A stretch of DNA of 58,629 bases from Chara braunii (taxonomy: Eukaryota; Streptophyta; Charophyceae; Charales; Characeae): NCBI GenBank assembly GCA_003427395.1, contig BFEA01000398.1:927788-986416 (forward strand). The letters are read 5' to 3'. The translations under genes and the position numbers were made by a program. Positions 11,656 to 23,112 of this stretch are shown here, piece after piece. The notes beneath the pieces are model-generated. The model worked only from the letters and a program-made list of their open reading frames with translations. It was not told where the DNA came from and searched no databases. Within the stretch, counting starts at the first letter, position 1; the number at the start of each line of letters is the position of its first letter.

Positions 11656-12780
11656 ATAAGTGATTTTTTCTTTTTTAAAATCACGGATTTTATAAGTATT
11701 TTATTTGCCTCGATCGTTGGCAGTTCCATGGATCCATCAGCCAATTGTGTGGCTAGGATCTTAACCCCTTTACTCGAGTTAGCGAAGATCAACGGGACTA
11801 AAAATCTAGGCGTGTCTTCTTCTACTCTGCCCAGTGTTTCCATCGGTACGACCCACGATAGACCCTCTCCCATGCCCCCTTCTGCCGTAGCACCTCTGGA
11901 CTTTGGTCCCCTGTCGTCCCCCGACCCTCTTGCTTTCTTTCCATCCCCACTTCCCCCCCCCAAACCCGAAAACGAAACATCATTTTTTTGTACTTTCTTT
12001 ACGTACTTCGTTTGCTTTTGACAAAGTCATCATTGCTCCTCTTTCCAACTGAGACTCTCTGGATTTTGAGTTTTATGAATCCGAATCCGACGAGTCTTCG
12101 TTGTGACCAATCTGCCCCAAGCCCTCTGTTCCACAATCCGACGCTGCCCCTGAGTTGAGGTTTGCTTTAGAGCCTTTATGATTTATTTTCTCCTTGCTTC
12201 TCTTTTCCCTGTCTTCCGGTAATAGATCCTTTTTACCTGCCCTTTTTTTCCTTGCAGTTTTTTCCTTTCTATTTTTGTTGTGTTGGTTTCCCCTTTGCCC
12301 CTGTTGTATCTGTCTTTCTTCCTTCCGGACTTGGGATCGGTACCAGTTTTGATGCCCAACTCTGACTCGGATATCGTATAAATCTTGAGGTCGGTGGGGA
12401 ATCGCCTTCTAGGACAAAGCCTGAGAAGGGTGGGATCGGGAACTCCGACGCATTTGAATGATCTGCAAAAGGGTTCGCTTCCACATTCCCTGAACAACGA
12501 TCATTATTCTCATAATGGTAAAACATCCTGCAACGCTCACACTAGGGTGTTGCCTGAGAGATGATTTCAAAAAAGAATCCCTCTGTCCCGGGATTCTTAC
12601 TACCAACCTTGGCTTTACCCATACCTTGGAGGACACGTCCAAATCTAAACGAACCGATCCTAGTTTTGGATCGTCTTCGTCTTTTTCCATTGGATGGACT
12701 TTCAAGATAGAGTCGAAAGTTTGTTCCACCACTGCGTACATAGCCGACATCAATTGAAAGGGGTCTCTCAAACATCGGAT

Positions 12781-12808
12781 CCAGAAGTTGCTATCCAGAA
12801 GTTGCTCA
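12781..12808. repeat. 14-bp tandem duplication inside LINE D ORF1
   Basis: CCAGAAGTTGCTAT is followed directly by CCAGAAGTTGCTCA. Fourteen is not a multiple of three, so this duplication explains why ORF1 homology jumps between two minus-strand frames here. Confidence 0.85.
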
Positions 12809-13730
12809 TGCCAACATCTTTGAAAACCCTCATTTCTGGTAAGGTCATCCCTAAAACGAACTGAATATAATATTTTTTTCCGTTCGCAGTCCGAACCTGG
12901 TCTTTCTTCTTTTGGATCATCCATCGGATGATGGAAGGTTCTGAGGAAACAAACGACGCTAGATTTTTCCCCTCACTTTGGTAACGCCCTCTTTTGACAC
13001 TCTCATCTAAGATCCCTGCATCATACGAAGCATTTTCATGAACTCTGACCAATTTTTTCTTGAGGCTATTGGATAGAGCGTTTACCTCGTTTAGGAACAC
13101 TATCATCACAACGTGCTCTTTTAACCATTGAATATTCAAATTTGAAAATTCCTCGTTTAGACTAAACCGAGCTAAATCCTCCTCGATCTCGACGACCTCT
13201 ATGTTGAGGCCGGGCGGTAAGATCCCATCTCTAAAGCAAGCGGTGAGGAGGGTGCAGATGTGTTCCTTCTCTTCAATTGTGCATTGCCTGTGTAACGCTT
13301 GATTGCCCGGGGGAATCAACATTCCTCTCATCCCCAAACAACCAATTAGAAAGAATAGGCAGAAGCAAAGGAGGGTTAGACGAGGCTTGTCAACCGGAGT
13401 AAATTGGTTACCAAACATGAAAGCCAGACTCGATAGGATTCAAGGAAACAGGGTTATACCTAATGTGGTATAAAGTTACCGCACTCCCGAATTGGGAGTA
13501 GTCAAGATGCACAGTCTTCTTCAACGAACCGACGGTTCTGATGATGCTGGAGTTGATGCTGACGTCTCCTTCTCACGAAAGCAGAGCTACCGAGCTATGT
13601 TCCCCTCTGGCCGCGGCCGAGTTCGGTCGTGGCCGTGGCCGCCGACCGTGGTCGGGCCCCCCCCGGCCGTGGCCGCTCCAACCGAGAACTTTTGGCCGCG
13701 GCCGTGGCCGATCGGGGAGGGGTTTTTAGG

Positions 13731-14104
13731 NNNNNNNNNNNNNNNNNNNNNNNNNNNNNNNNNNNNNNNNNNNNNNNNNNNNNNNNNNNNNNNNNNNNNN
13801 NNNNNNNNNNNNNNNNNNNNNNNNNNNNNNNNNNNNNNNNNNNNNNNNNNNNNNNNNNNNNNNNNNNNNNNNNNNNNNNNNNNNNNNNNNNNNNNNNNNN
13901 NNNNNNNNNNNNNNNNNNNNNNNNNNNNNNNNNNNNNNNNNNNNNNNNNNNNNNNNNNNNNNNNNNNNNNNNNNNNNNNNNNNNNNNNNNNNNNNNNNNN
14001 NNNNNNNNNNNNNNNNNNNNNNNNNNNNNNNNNNNNNNNNNNNNNNNNNNNNNNNNNNNNNNNNNNNNNNNNNNNNNNNNNNNNNNNNNNNNNNNNNNNN
14101 NNNN
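13731..14104. other. Assembly gap (374 N)
   Basis: Unresolved bases. The gap sits inside the GGCCG-rich element next to homopolymer and hairpin sequence, which probably caused the assembly break. Open frames spanning it are meaningless. Confidence 0.99.
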
Positions 14105-14169
14105 TTTTTTTCTTTTTTCTGTTTTTATTTTTTTTTACGCAATAGAAAACAACAATGCCCCCCCCCAAA

Positions 14170-14210
14170 ATATGGGCGTGTAGGGTTTTTTGAACCCTAC
14201 ACGCCCATAT
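14170..14210. repeat. Perfect 18-bp inverted repeat hairpin
   Basis: The arms 14,170-14,187 and 14,193-14,210 are perfectly complementary (ATATGGGCGTGTAGGGTT and its reverse complement) with a 5-nt loop, TTTTG. An AT dinucleotide run follows. It lies between the gap and the right GGCCG block of the hAT-like element. Confidence 0.9.
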
Positions 14211-14885
14211 ATATATATATATATTTTTTTTTATGCGCTAAAATATGGAAAAAAAATTGTTGCACCAAACTTGGCTAGTCAGTCGTGGCCGAACCCGGCC
14301 GATTTGGCCGACGGCCGCGGCCGCGGCCGAGTTTTCGACCCCGGCCGTGACCGGGCGTGCAACATAGCCGCCGAGGGGGTTAGGAAATCCAGGCCGCTAC
14401 CTGGTGGAGAGGCCCATCCTCTGAGAGGATGTTACTTGTTCTAGATGAACAGTGGCTTTACCACCCCGAAACCGCCACGACAAAGCTATGGCGGGCAAAC
14501 GGCCCGATAGTAACCCTTGAATCGCCTTGTTACCGTACCCTCGGGACTGCCGTTGTGAGAAACTCTATGCGCGCTACCGCAATGGCGCCTGGGTCCTAAC
14601 TCTGGTAGGACCGCCTCCTGTCACTAACCCTAGCGCTAATCTTGCGAACGCAGGATTCATGTAGAATTAGCGTAGAACCGGCGCTACCTTTCTTCCCTCC
14701 TACCCTCTTTCATTGGTTCGAAAGGGCCAAAGCATACTACAGAACGGATTTCACGTCAAAGGAAAATTTTACAAAATGATAAAATCTAATAGGTTATTCT
14801 CCTGTATTTCGGTACTATTAGATCGCAATACATCAACGGCAGAGCTCCATCCCACCATGCCACACGTGATAGAAAGCTCAGCGTT

Positions 14886-15135
14886 TAGAAAACTCGACGT
14901 TGTAGGTGGGACCAGACCCGTGCTTATCTTTTCTGATTGCACTGGAGAGTTCTTTTTTTGTTTTTTCACAAGAGTACCAACAAAACAACAAAACGGGACC
15001 CATTGAAGAAGCTCGGTCCAGATGCTACCGGCTGACCCCTGGCCGGGTGCAGCACCTGCATGTTCCCTTGTTGGAGGCTTGAACTCGGGCTGGCTGCTAC
15101 AGGGTTCCCCGTGGTACTATAATGATAATAAAAAG
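14886..15135 (+). mobile_element. SINE-like dispersed repeat copy
   Basis: GTAGGTGGGACCAGACCC at about 14,903 and the block ATGCTACCGGCTG to GCTGCTACAGGGTTCCCC at 15,022-15,110 both recur near 31 kb. The second block matches the reverse complement of about 31,013-31,112. The copy ends in an A/T-rich stretch (GATAATAAAAAGG). No coding frame is involved. The SINE label comes from the related copy at 31 kb, which has a tRNA-like head. Confidence 0.6.
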
Positions 15136-15223
15136 GCCAAGACTCAAACAAACTCAGAACCACAAACTGAAAATATGACTCAACACACTCAAAACAAGTT
15201 GGAAAACTGGGGTTTCGAGGAGA

Positions 15224-15265
15224 GAATGCCGGATTGGCGTCCTCAGAGAATGCCGGATTGGCGGG
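15224..15265. repeat. Short tandem repeat GAGAATGCCGGATTGGCG
   Basis: Two copies of an approximately 25-bp unit (AGAATGCCGGATTGGCG plus a spacer) lie head to tail. No function is apparent. Confidence 0.8.
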
Positions 15266-16482
15266 ACGCCGGCGCCTAGCACACGCGCCCTAGGGTTGGT
15301 AACTTGAAGTTGGATACGTCACGGGCTGACGTGAAGCGAACTTCAGACACGTACCTTGGAGAAGACAGGTATCCCACGTCATTGCTCCTCTTCGTCGCCA
15401 TCCTAAGATTGGCGACATCATGATAGGAGTACGTGGAGTATTGTTGACTAAGGAAAGTGTGTGTCCACGATCACCACTGGAGACAGAGGATTCTTTCGGC
15501 GAAGCGGCGGCATTCATCGGATGTGAAAGACTATTTATAGTCTGATCATAACAGAAGTCAAATGGTTCCTACAATCTATAGGTTAATTATAATCTAGGGG
15601 GGGCAGATACAGTTGAGGTCAAGTCAAAGGAAGGGTAAGAAGCGGGACTGGCAGCATTGAAGCATCATCTGCAACATTGTCATAGCTAAGGGCTTAAGGA
15701 GTGATTCAAAGGTGACAGGATTATCCAGAACTGATCCAGAAGGGGCGCTAGTGGGAAACATTGGAGGAATCAGTGGGAGGTAACGTAAATAGAGGTACGT
15801 GCGATCTCCATATTCTCATCCTCCCCAAGACCAATCCCCTACATCCTAATTTTCCCCGTACCCCTTCAGATATTGTATTCTCTCTCCAGCCAGAAACTGT
15901 TGAATCAAAGGGAAAAAGCAATTAATCGATAATTGACAAAATCAACGAAAGAAACACAACACCGTTAGGAAATAGGGAATTCACAGCTTAAATAACCCCA
16001 ACGGCAACCGCTCTCCCATTGGCAGATTAGTCATCCCCAGTTGATCTCTCACCATCAGATTCGTCATGCCCTTTCGTCTGTCTTAGTGGTCTGATAGCAA
16101 AGTGGTTTTCCCATCCACCTTCCTAAATCCATCCACCCACAGTAACCGTTCTTACACCGTCTGATTCGTCATTCCCTTTTGTCAACCTTCGCAACCAGAT
16201 AGCGAAAGGGTCTTCCCATCCACCTTCTTGTAACATTTCAAGACAATCTTGATTCTCCATAACAACTCTCTTGGATCCACATTATCAACATTCCTATCCC
16301 CTCTCCCTGTCAGTCTCATCTACACTTCTAAAGGATTACCATCCCCTCCTCCTGCCAACCGTAATCCCTAGATCTACTAGCAGAAATCAGCTCCTACCTT
16401 GCCTTCATTCCCCTTAAGCAATCATTCCTCCCTGTCCTCCTTCACTCCCTTTCTTCGCACGTAATCAAACCGAAGGAACAGA

Positions 16483-17460
16483 ATGTTCAATATGCCCTCG
16501 AAAAGGGCAAAGGGGCAGGACTCGCTCCTGTTTTATCAAGAAGCAATGTGCCACAGTCTTCTTCGACAGTTGGGAGCGATACCGTATGCGAGACCCAATA
16601 CTCCTACTCATGCTCATTACCAGATATCATCAATACCCAACACGAATGGGAATATTTGGAAAATGAGGAATGCGGCAAAATGGCTATCCCAAACGGAGCA
16701 GTCAACAACGAACAGGGAACGGTTGACCCACACTCACGAAGAACATCTAATTGAATTCCCCCCCCTCTCCAGAGAAGGAACCCATCAGCATTACTCCCAG
16801 AAGGAGAAGGGGGAAACAAGGACTTCACAACAGAGGGGGATCCGTTCTCATCACCTAACCCCAGGTGAGAAGGGGGAAAAAGCATCATCGTCTCAGCAAG
16901 GAGGGAAATCTCACTCCCCTCATCCTCTCAGCACAATACATAACAACAACTCGCAGTCCCAGACACATCACAGGAATTCAGAAGACCAATCCTCAAAAAA
17001 TAACACAGGAAAGGAGACAATTACGAAGGACAGAATAATGCAAGACCAAGATGAAATGCTTACGGAAGAAGAAAAATGGTTGGAACAGAATGTGGGAGGC
17101 CAAGGATCCCTCCAGGATATAAAGGAAGAGTCACCTCAAGAACCATACGAGACATGGGCTCAGAGGGTAAGGACGACACTCCAGGACAAAACGCTCAATG
17201 TGATCAGGTCAGTGTTAGGTCCTCCAGGAACTCTTGCAGAAGAATTAAAGATTCCCCTTAGAAATCTTTCTTCTGCGAGAGCTTATTTCCTTTCTCTCTT
17301 TCTCCTCCCTTCAGAACAGAAAGTGATTGAACAAGGGGGAAGAAAAACCTTAATGAAATCCTATCCGACAGAGAAATTGCCAAAAAGGGACGCCATCTAC
17401 ACAAAACATGCGAGTAATTGGATTTTTTTACGACGAGGGGGCAAACAGATCGACGAATGA
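16483..17460 (+). pseudogene. LINE C ORF1, N-terminal part
   Basis: ATG at 16,483 opens 325 codons of hydrophilic protein rich in His, Gln, Lys and Ser, ending in a more structured stretch with GPPGTLAEELKIPLRNLSS. The next part of ORF1 is open in another frame from about 17,408, with roughly 50 bases of overlap, so a single frameshift near 17,410-17,440 would restore continuity. ORF1 proteins of this group coat the element RNA. I recognise no catalytic domain in this half. Confidence 0.65.
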
Positions 17461-19633
17461 TAAAATTAAATGGATTTGCAAAAGGCTGGAACGAATGAAA
17501 GAAAGCACAGAAGCAGTTTCAGAATTCTTTTTAATTCAACCTATCTCCCCAACAGTCTTTACAGTGCTCTGTCTCTTTGAGAAAGACAAAAAGATGATTG
17601 ATAGCTGGAAAAAACTCCTCTGGGGTACTTCCGAGGTTAGAATTTACCCGTGGGTACCCAAGAAAATCACTCCAGAGGAAAAAAGGGACCAGTTGATGAA
17701 GGACTTTTATTGGGTAGAACAAAGACACATACCGATAGAAATCCAAACAGCCTTTGTACATGACTTTGGGCAACAGTTCAAAATAATGGATTTTATAGAT
17801 CCACTCCCATCCCATGTAGCTAAGAGAGATGACTATTTAATGCTTGCACTGGACTTATAAAAAAATCAGCCGTTCTCTATGGATGACATAATCTCATACA
17901 AAATGGGTGGAAGAGTTTATCAAATACATACAACACATAAATTCATACCCTGGTGCTTTAAATGCAAAGCATATGGTCATTTGAGCACAGAATTCGCTTG
18001 CCCGCTACACCCACAGCACGTGTCGATAACGGAGCAGAGACTACACAAAGACCTTGTGCGCCCGTATCGATGGATGTCGGGGGTCCCGGGACACGAGAGG
18101 TGGGTTTACAATGAGAAAACCAATGCAATGGGTAAACCGATAGGGTGGTGCTGGGAAGGCAGAAATGACCAGCGTAAGACTCCACGCCCGCCGGCAGACT
18201 GGCTGTCACCTCACCTCTTACCTCAACAGCAGGGACATCAACAATCCTATGGAGCACAAGGTAAACTTGAAAACCAGAACAAACATGGACAACAGGTTAG
18301 TCATCAAAATAGAAGAGGTCAACATATTCCTCAAGAACCTTATGCTCAGGACATGCAAAAGAAACAACAAAACCAGGACTCAACACACAACGGACAAAAA
18401 ATTACAGAGGTAGAAGAAAACATAGCTGACATGGGAAGTAAAAAATCACTCGGTCCCTCTCCGCAAGCATATATACAAAAAAGGGCCCAATCAAGCACTA
18501 TGGAATGGAAGGAAGTAGGGAGGAAATCTAATAACCCTCACCAGATCACCAAGGACTATGAGACACATCAACAACAAACAACACAACAACTGCAACAACA
18601 ACAACAACAATAACAACAACAACAACAAATGGGACAGCAAACACATATGGAACCCTCTAAAGTTGCTCAACGAGAACAACATAATATATTGAATGGTATA
18701 ACAGAACAGAGGGGAGACAGTGAAACCACGGTGGACATGGAGATAGATCAATTGAAAGAATTTTTTTCACAAGATGAGATGGAAGTAGAAAATGCCCCGG
18801 TAGCACCCTCGACGTTCGCGGTTATGGGGGTTAGAAGCGATGAACACAATTCGTTAATGGAACTACAGAACAACCTACATAGGATGACGCTATGGCTCAT
18901 TGCAAATCTGAAATTCAAGATTCCAGCAGAACAGGGAGTAGACTGGAATCAAACCCAAACTTATGTCACATCTCTCCTCATGACTAGTGGTAGTCTGAAA
19001 TCGGCGCTTCAATACGGTCTACCTTCACACGCAGCCTGGTCTGATATATGCGATAGACTTCTCCATGCTGTAAAAGGGAGACTGTCAATATCTCTTCCCC
19101 CAGACTCAACAGACCCAGGAAGTCATATCATTCTATCTCAGGATAGCCCAGGCAGAGAAAAGAAACAGGATGCCAGAATGGAAACTCAAATTTTCAAAGG
19201 GGCCAGAAGAATGAAGGAACTGGCGAGGAAAAAAGTCGACCAAATGAAGCTCAGACACAAAGAATACAATACAGAAATGAATCTCAAACAGCGCAGCAGG
19301 TATTCACAGAGTCACAGCTTGGTATTGTTAAGAAGGGTTGGGAATCAAAAGAGTTCACTGTGTAAGTTGAACCTAATTCCAAGAAGAAAGCCAATCTCAA
19401 AACATGGCCCAAAAAAAAAAAAAAAAGGTAAAAATAAAATTTTAAGATGTCATGACCAGGCTCTGATCTTCCACCACAGTATCACAGAACAGGTTCTGGA
19501 CTCCGAGCAGGTAAATGGGAAAAGCACAACAACGCAGTTGATCCTCACATCTGCTCAAATGAGAGTCCAAAACTCAGACAAGGCAGAGGTAGCAGATCTC
19601 TCTACAATGGCCTCCAAGGGAAATACTATCTAA
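17408..19633 (+). pseudogene. LINE C ORF1, DUF4283-like domain and CCHC knuckle, two nonsense codons
   Basis: One frame runs from 17,408 to 19,633 with TAA at 17,858 and TAA at 18,611. The first part contains TVFTVLCLFEKDKKMIDSWK and VRIYPWVP, resembling DUF4283 of plant LINE ORF1. A zinc knuckle follows, WCFKCKAYGHLSTEFAC, with spacing CX2CX4HX6C. A CAA repeat encodes a Gln tract near 18,570-18,628, and the second stop is a CAA-to-TAA change inside that tract. The knuckle and basic regions would bind RNA. Only two point changes and one upstream frameshift separate this from a single ORF, so decay looks recent. Confidence 0.75.
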
Positions 19634-19736
19634 ACTGAGAGTTATAATGAACCAAAATTTGTGGTAATAGTTTCTCCAATCACAGGGGGGAAAAAAATTC
19701 TCCAATTAGAATCAACGAACCGAAAACAGAGAGAAA

Positions 19737-20510
19737 ATGTCCTCCCTACTAGTTGAGGAGGACCGCTGTGCTACTCCTCTTAAGCACGGAACAATAACTC
19801 TTCAAGGAGGTCTAAGTGGGTACCCCCACAGGTCTACAGACAATGAAGACGAAGCAATTGACCTCACCCAGGACTCCCAGGAACCGCAATCTGTGTTCAC
19901 AGCTACAGAGGGGTCGACTGTAGAGCAGGGGGAACAGGAAGAGGGAGTGCCTGAAGAGCAGGGAGAACAGGTTGAGATTCTTTCGAAGTCATCACAGAAG
20001 GTGGCACTGACGGATCTCACGAGTAAAAGGCAAAAGCTCAGAGCACGTCTCACATTGCTGGACAAACAAGTTTCCCTATCTAAATCTGGTATATTTTATC
20101 TCCAGTAAGATATAAGGAAGGTGGGTGGGAAGCGGGCCTCTCAGTAATTGACCCCTCCCACTATGGGGAGATCACTTTATATGGAACAGACATTCTGACA
20201 GATAGATCGGAAACAATCCAATGGATAAAGGAGAAATTCCCAACAGGGGAATACATCTCCTCACCAACATCACCAGGACTGGAGAGTATAGCAGAGTGTG
20301 ATATATTTATTAAGTGCAAAATAACAGACTCTCCCTCTCTGAAATGGATGAACTCATAAATGATTAAGGATTTACAAATCCTTAAAATAAAACCCAATCA
20401 GTTTTGGTCAGAGGAGGATATCATCACCCTGCTCCTCAAACTAGTGAGTGAGGCCTCCCTCAAGAAAGGAGGATTTCTTGATAAAGTAACATGGGAAAAA
20501 CTACAGTAAA
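19737..20510 (+). pseudogene. LINE C region between ORF1 and endonuclease
   Basis: A 123-codon acidic frame (19,737-20,108; EGVPEEQGEQVEILSKSSQKV) and further broken sequence lie between ORF1 and the endonuclease. The acidic frame could be the ORF1 C-terminus or an inter-ORF spacer. No domain is recognisable. Confidence 0.4.
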
Positions 20511-21452
20511 ATGGGGAGTAAAAATGAGGAAGTGAATTTAATAGACCTCCTTTATAATAAAGACAAAAATTGGAAATGTCTCAAGAGAAATGCTGACTTG
20601 GACCTCAGATCCCTAAATGTAAACGGAATTGCCTCAGCCAAATACTCTAAGTCCCAAGCAGTAATGGAAATGTCAAAAGGGGTGGGAGGGAAGGTGTGGC
20701 CTGATATTATTTGTGTCCAGGAGACACACTTAATGAACACAGATTCTCACAACCACGCTCACAAGGAATTCTGGCCTCATATGGCGTATAGGGCCCATGC
20801 CCCCAAACTTGGGAGCGCAGGGGTGGCGATATGGGTTCCTCCAGATTCTAAAGTTGAGGTTCTCAGATGGGAAGTTGACCAGCAGGAAGGAAGATGGGGA
20901 TATATACTGGCAATGCTGGAATTAGAAGTGGTCAGTATTCTAAATGTTTACGGACCTAACGATGTTGGGGAATGCCAATACTTTTTTGAGACATTACTTC
21001 CGCACCTCTCGGTAGGGATCCCAGTTATTATGGTAGGTGACTTCAATGCGGCACCGGATCACAACCTGGACAGATGGAATATACCGATGACATGCCCTCC
21101 ATATATAGAAACCGACGAACTAATTATATCTAAACTCTGCAGTTCTTACAACCTCTTTGATACCTTCAGGAGACTGAACCCTACCACTAAGGTTTTTTCC
21201 TGCTTTACTACGAGACATTCAAACAAACCTACTAAGTCCAGGATTGATCTAATTTTAACATCAGAAGATTTACAGGGTGGGCTGCAATTTGCAAGTATCC
21301 TACCTAGAAGTCCACATCAAGGTCTGGACCATGCGATGTGCATGACGGTCTTCTCCTTTCGAAAAAAGCCTGACCAGGGCAGGGGGTTCTACAAACTAAA
21401 TACGTCCCACCTCAAGGATCCTAACTTCCTCCAATATCTGGAGGATGTATGA
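20511..21452 (+). CDS. LINE C ORF2 apurinic/apyrimidinic endonuclease domain
   Basis: The 313-codon frame carries the endonuclease/exonuclease/phosphatase fold of L1 ORF2. Visible motifs in order are DLRSLNVNGI (metal-binding Asn), IICVQETHL (catalytic Glu), GSAGVAIWVPPDSK, VVSILNVYGPND, VGDFNAAPDH (catalytic Asp and Asn), SRIDLILTSED and the terminal GLDHAM (catalytic His). All catalytic positions I can identify are kept, unlike the related copy in element A. The enzyme would nick the target strand to start reverse transcription. A TGA stops the frame at 21,450, where a full ORF2 would continue into the linker, so the domain is intact but the protein is truncated. Confidence 0.85.
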   Translation: MGSKNEEVNLIDLLYNKDKNWKCLKRNADLDLRSLNVNGIASAKYSKSQAVMEMSKGVGGKVWPDIICVQETHLMNTDSHNHAHKEFWPHMAYRAHAPKLGSAGVAIWVPPDSKVEVLRWEVDQQEGRWGYILAMLELEVVSILNVYGPNDVGECQYFFETLLPHLSVGIPVIMVGDFNAAPDHNLDRWNIPMTCPPYIETDELIISKLCSSYNLFDTFRRLNPTTKVFSCFTTRHSNKPTKSRIDLILTSEDLQGGLQFASILPRSPHQGLDHAMCMTVFSFRKKPDQGRGFYKLNTSHLKDPNFLQYLEDV

Positions 21453-22850
21453 GAATTTTGAAAAACGCAGAAAGCATGCATTGGTAACAGTATCACGTGG
21501 TTCAACAACGGCCTAGCATTCCTAGGACGTAAATGCAATGAATATTCCAGAGCCTTGGCAAAATCAAGAAATCAAAAAGAGCGGGAAATTCTTCAGAGAA
21601 TCCAAGAACTTCAAAAAAGGGAAGAAAAAACGGACAGTCTAAATCTAGAGCAAATGGCAATGGAAATCCAATCACTAGAGGATCAACTAATTAAATACAT
21701 GGAATCTATGATAAAATTTCGGATATCCGGCAGACCAATTTTATCCGGAATTTTCAATCCAGATGAATTTTCCGGATGAATTCCGGATATGGAAAATGCG
21801 ACCCTGCGCAAAATATTTTTTTTTACCAAAAAACAAAAAATCAAAAAAATCTGGAAAAAAAATATGTTGTTCAGCTGAATGATACAAACAACATTTGGCT
21901 TGAAGGTCATCTTTGATATCTCAACAGATATAAAGATAAAAAATAAAACAGAAGAAGAAAATAATATTAAAATAAAAAATTATAGAATGAATTAAGCATC
22001 CCCCCTCTAAACCCCTTTATTCCCTATCTTACCCCTTTTGAACCCTTCAATGCCCTATCAAGCTTTTCATGAAATAGGAATGTAGTTCTACTGTATTTTG
22101 CATGCGCAATATCACTTTTTTTTNTTTTTTTGCTTTTTTTTTGGCCTTTTTTTTAATCATCCGGATTTCCGGATGATCCTACCCCCCCATCATCCGGCCA
22201 GATAATCCGACCAGATTATCTGGCCAGATACCCAATTTATCATAGCATGGAATACAGATGGCAAGGGTTCAGAAGAAGGGGGAAACTAAGGAAACATCAG
22301 ATGGAAGGGGACATGGACGCTCGCTTCTTTGCCATGGCTAAAGTAAGGTCAGGTAGAACCACTATAGAGGCCTTAATGAACCCCTTTAATTGCAATGAAC
22401 CTTATGAAAATAGCTAGGGATTTCTATAAAGATTTATTCACATCAAAAAATTCAGCTATTCCTCCAGAGCTAAAGGAAAAGGACATAGAAGAATTTCTTA
22501 TTCCCCTCAACAAAACAATAACAGACATACAAAGAGAACATTTGGAGATGTCAATTTCAAAGGAGAAAATTTGGAAGGCACTAATTCTCTTGGAAGAAGA
22601 AAAGACATCGGGTATTGACGACCTTCCCAAAGAATTTTGAGAAGCCATGTGGGGTCCCCTTGCACAAGATATAACGGACTATTACCAAGCAATGTGGGAG
22701 GCAGGGGACATGGGGGAGATAGCAAATCAAGGAGTCCTCACACTTTTGTATAAGAAAGGGGATAAACTCAACATTCGCAATTACCGCCCCATCACTTTTT
22801 TTTACGATGGTCTATAAATTAATAGCAAACGTACTAGCAAAAAAAGAAAT
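21453..22850 (+). pseudogene. LINE C ORF2 linker and partial RT, split by a hAT-like insertion
   Basis: The linker (AKSRNQKEREILQRIQELQKRE, likely coiled coil) breaks at LIKYME and resumes after the insertion as YRWQGFRRRGKLRKHQMEG, then MDARFFAMAKVRSG. The RT N-terminal region follows (LILLEEEKTSGIDDLPKEF, LYKKGDKLNIRNYRPI, MVYKLIANVLAK). At about 22,850 the sequence jumps to the ORF2 C-terminus, so the catalytic RT core is missing. Element A keeps the same linker without the insertion (LNYMRHRWQGIRIRGKMKGY). Confidence 0.8.
21706..22245. mobile_element. 540-bp hAT-like MITE with 8-bp target duplication
   Basis: Perfect direct repeats CATGGAAT flank the element (21,698-21,705 and 22,246-22,253). 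Its ends are inverted: CTATGATAAAATT at the left and AATTTATCATAG at the right. Subterminal regions hold repeated ATCCGG/CCGGAT and CCAGATAATC motifs. Removing the element plus one CATGGAAT rejoins the LINE ORF2 linker (KYME to YRWQGF). It has no transposase frame. An 8-bp duplication with short inverted ends is characteristic of hAT elements, although the ends lack the common CAG start. One unresolved base at 22,124. Confidence 0.85.
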
Positions 22851-22854
22851 CTTA

Positions 22855-23112
22855 CATCACATTCAACAATTCATTTGTGCTTGGCTAGGGGGACCTCAAG
22901 GGGGTAAGATAGGCAAAGTAAGTTGGAATGGGGGAAGGAGAGAAATCAAGGAGGATCAAAGGGAGGTTCTCGAGAAGGACTAGTGGCTGATCTTCCATGA
23001 ATGGACGGAAATAGATCCTGCTTTTCCCTTTCGCTCGCTGTCGGATTTCCCTGACCCCTTCCCTCTACCCTCAAATTGCTTGGTTCCCTTGAGTTGGTTT
23101 GGAAATGATTAA
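22855..23112 (+). pseudogene. LINE C ORF2 C-terminal fragment
   Basis: Open sequence reading FICAWLGGPQGG, DQREVLEKD, a stop, LIFHEWTEIDPAF, then SLSDFPDPFPLP to a TAA at 23,110. It resembles the end of element B (WTNIEPTLSL, PSDFPEPFPP), which identifies it as the ORF2 C-terminus following an internal deletion of RT. Confidence 0.65.

Larger units (their letters stand above)
10960..13418 (-). pseudogene. LINE D ORF1 (DUF4283-like, degenerate zinc knuckle)
   Basis: An ATG at 13,418 (minus strand) opens a 216-codon frame. Downstream frames contain IQWLKEHVVMIVFLNE and a DVSSKVWVKPRLVVRI block that resembles the DUF4283 and C-terminal part of plant LINE ORF1, an RNA-binding chaperone. A knuckle-like remnant with spaced Cys and His lies near 12,480-12,530. 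A 14-bp tandem duplication at 12,781-12,808 shifts the frame. The coding sequence is also interrupted by a + strand retroposon at about 11,390-11,655. The family assignment rests on position before the endonuclease and on weak motifs. Confidence 0.6.
13595..14367. mobile_element. GGCCG-rich hAT-like non-autonomous transposon with assembly gap
   Basis: The ends form short inverted repeats (CTATGTT at the left, AACATAG at the right, then similar GGCCG-rich sequence). The flanking 8-mers, CTACCGAG at 13,587-13,594 and CCGCCGAG at 14,368-14,375, match at 6 of 8 positions, consistent with an aged 8-bp target duplication of the hAT type. Both subterminal regions are packed with GGCCGYGGCCG motifs, as expected for transposase-binding subterminal repeats. 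The centre holds 374 unresolved bases and a perfect hairpin. No transposase is visible. The class is inferred from duplication length. Confidence 0.55.

Noticed and set aside
13492-14183. Long frames of unknown residues across 13.5-14.2 kb
   Set aside because: They are open only because the assembly gap translates as X.
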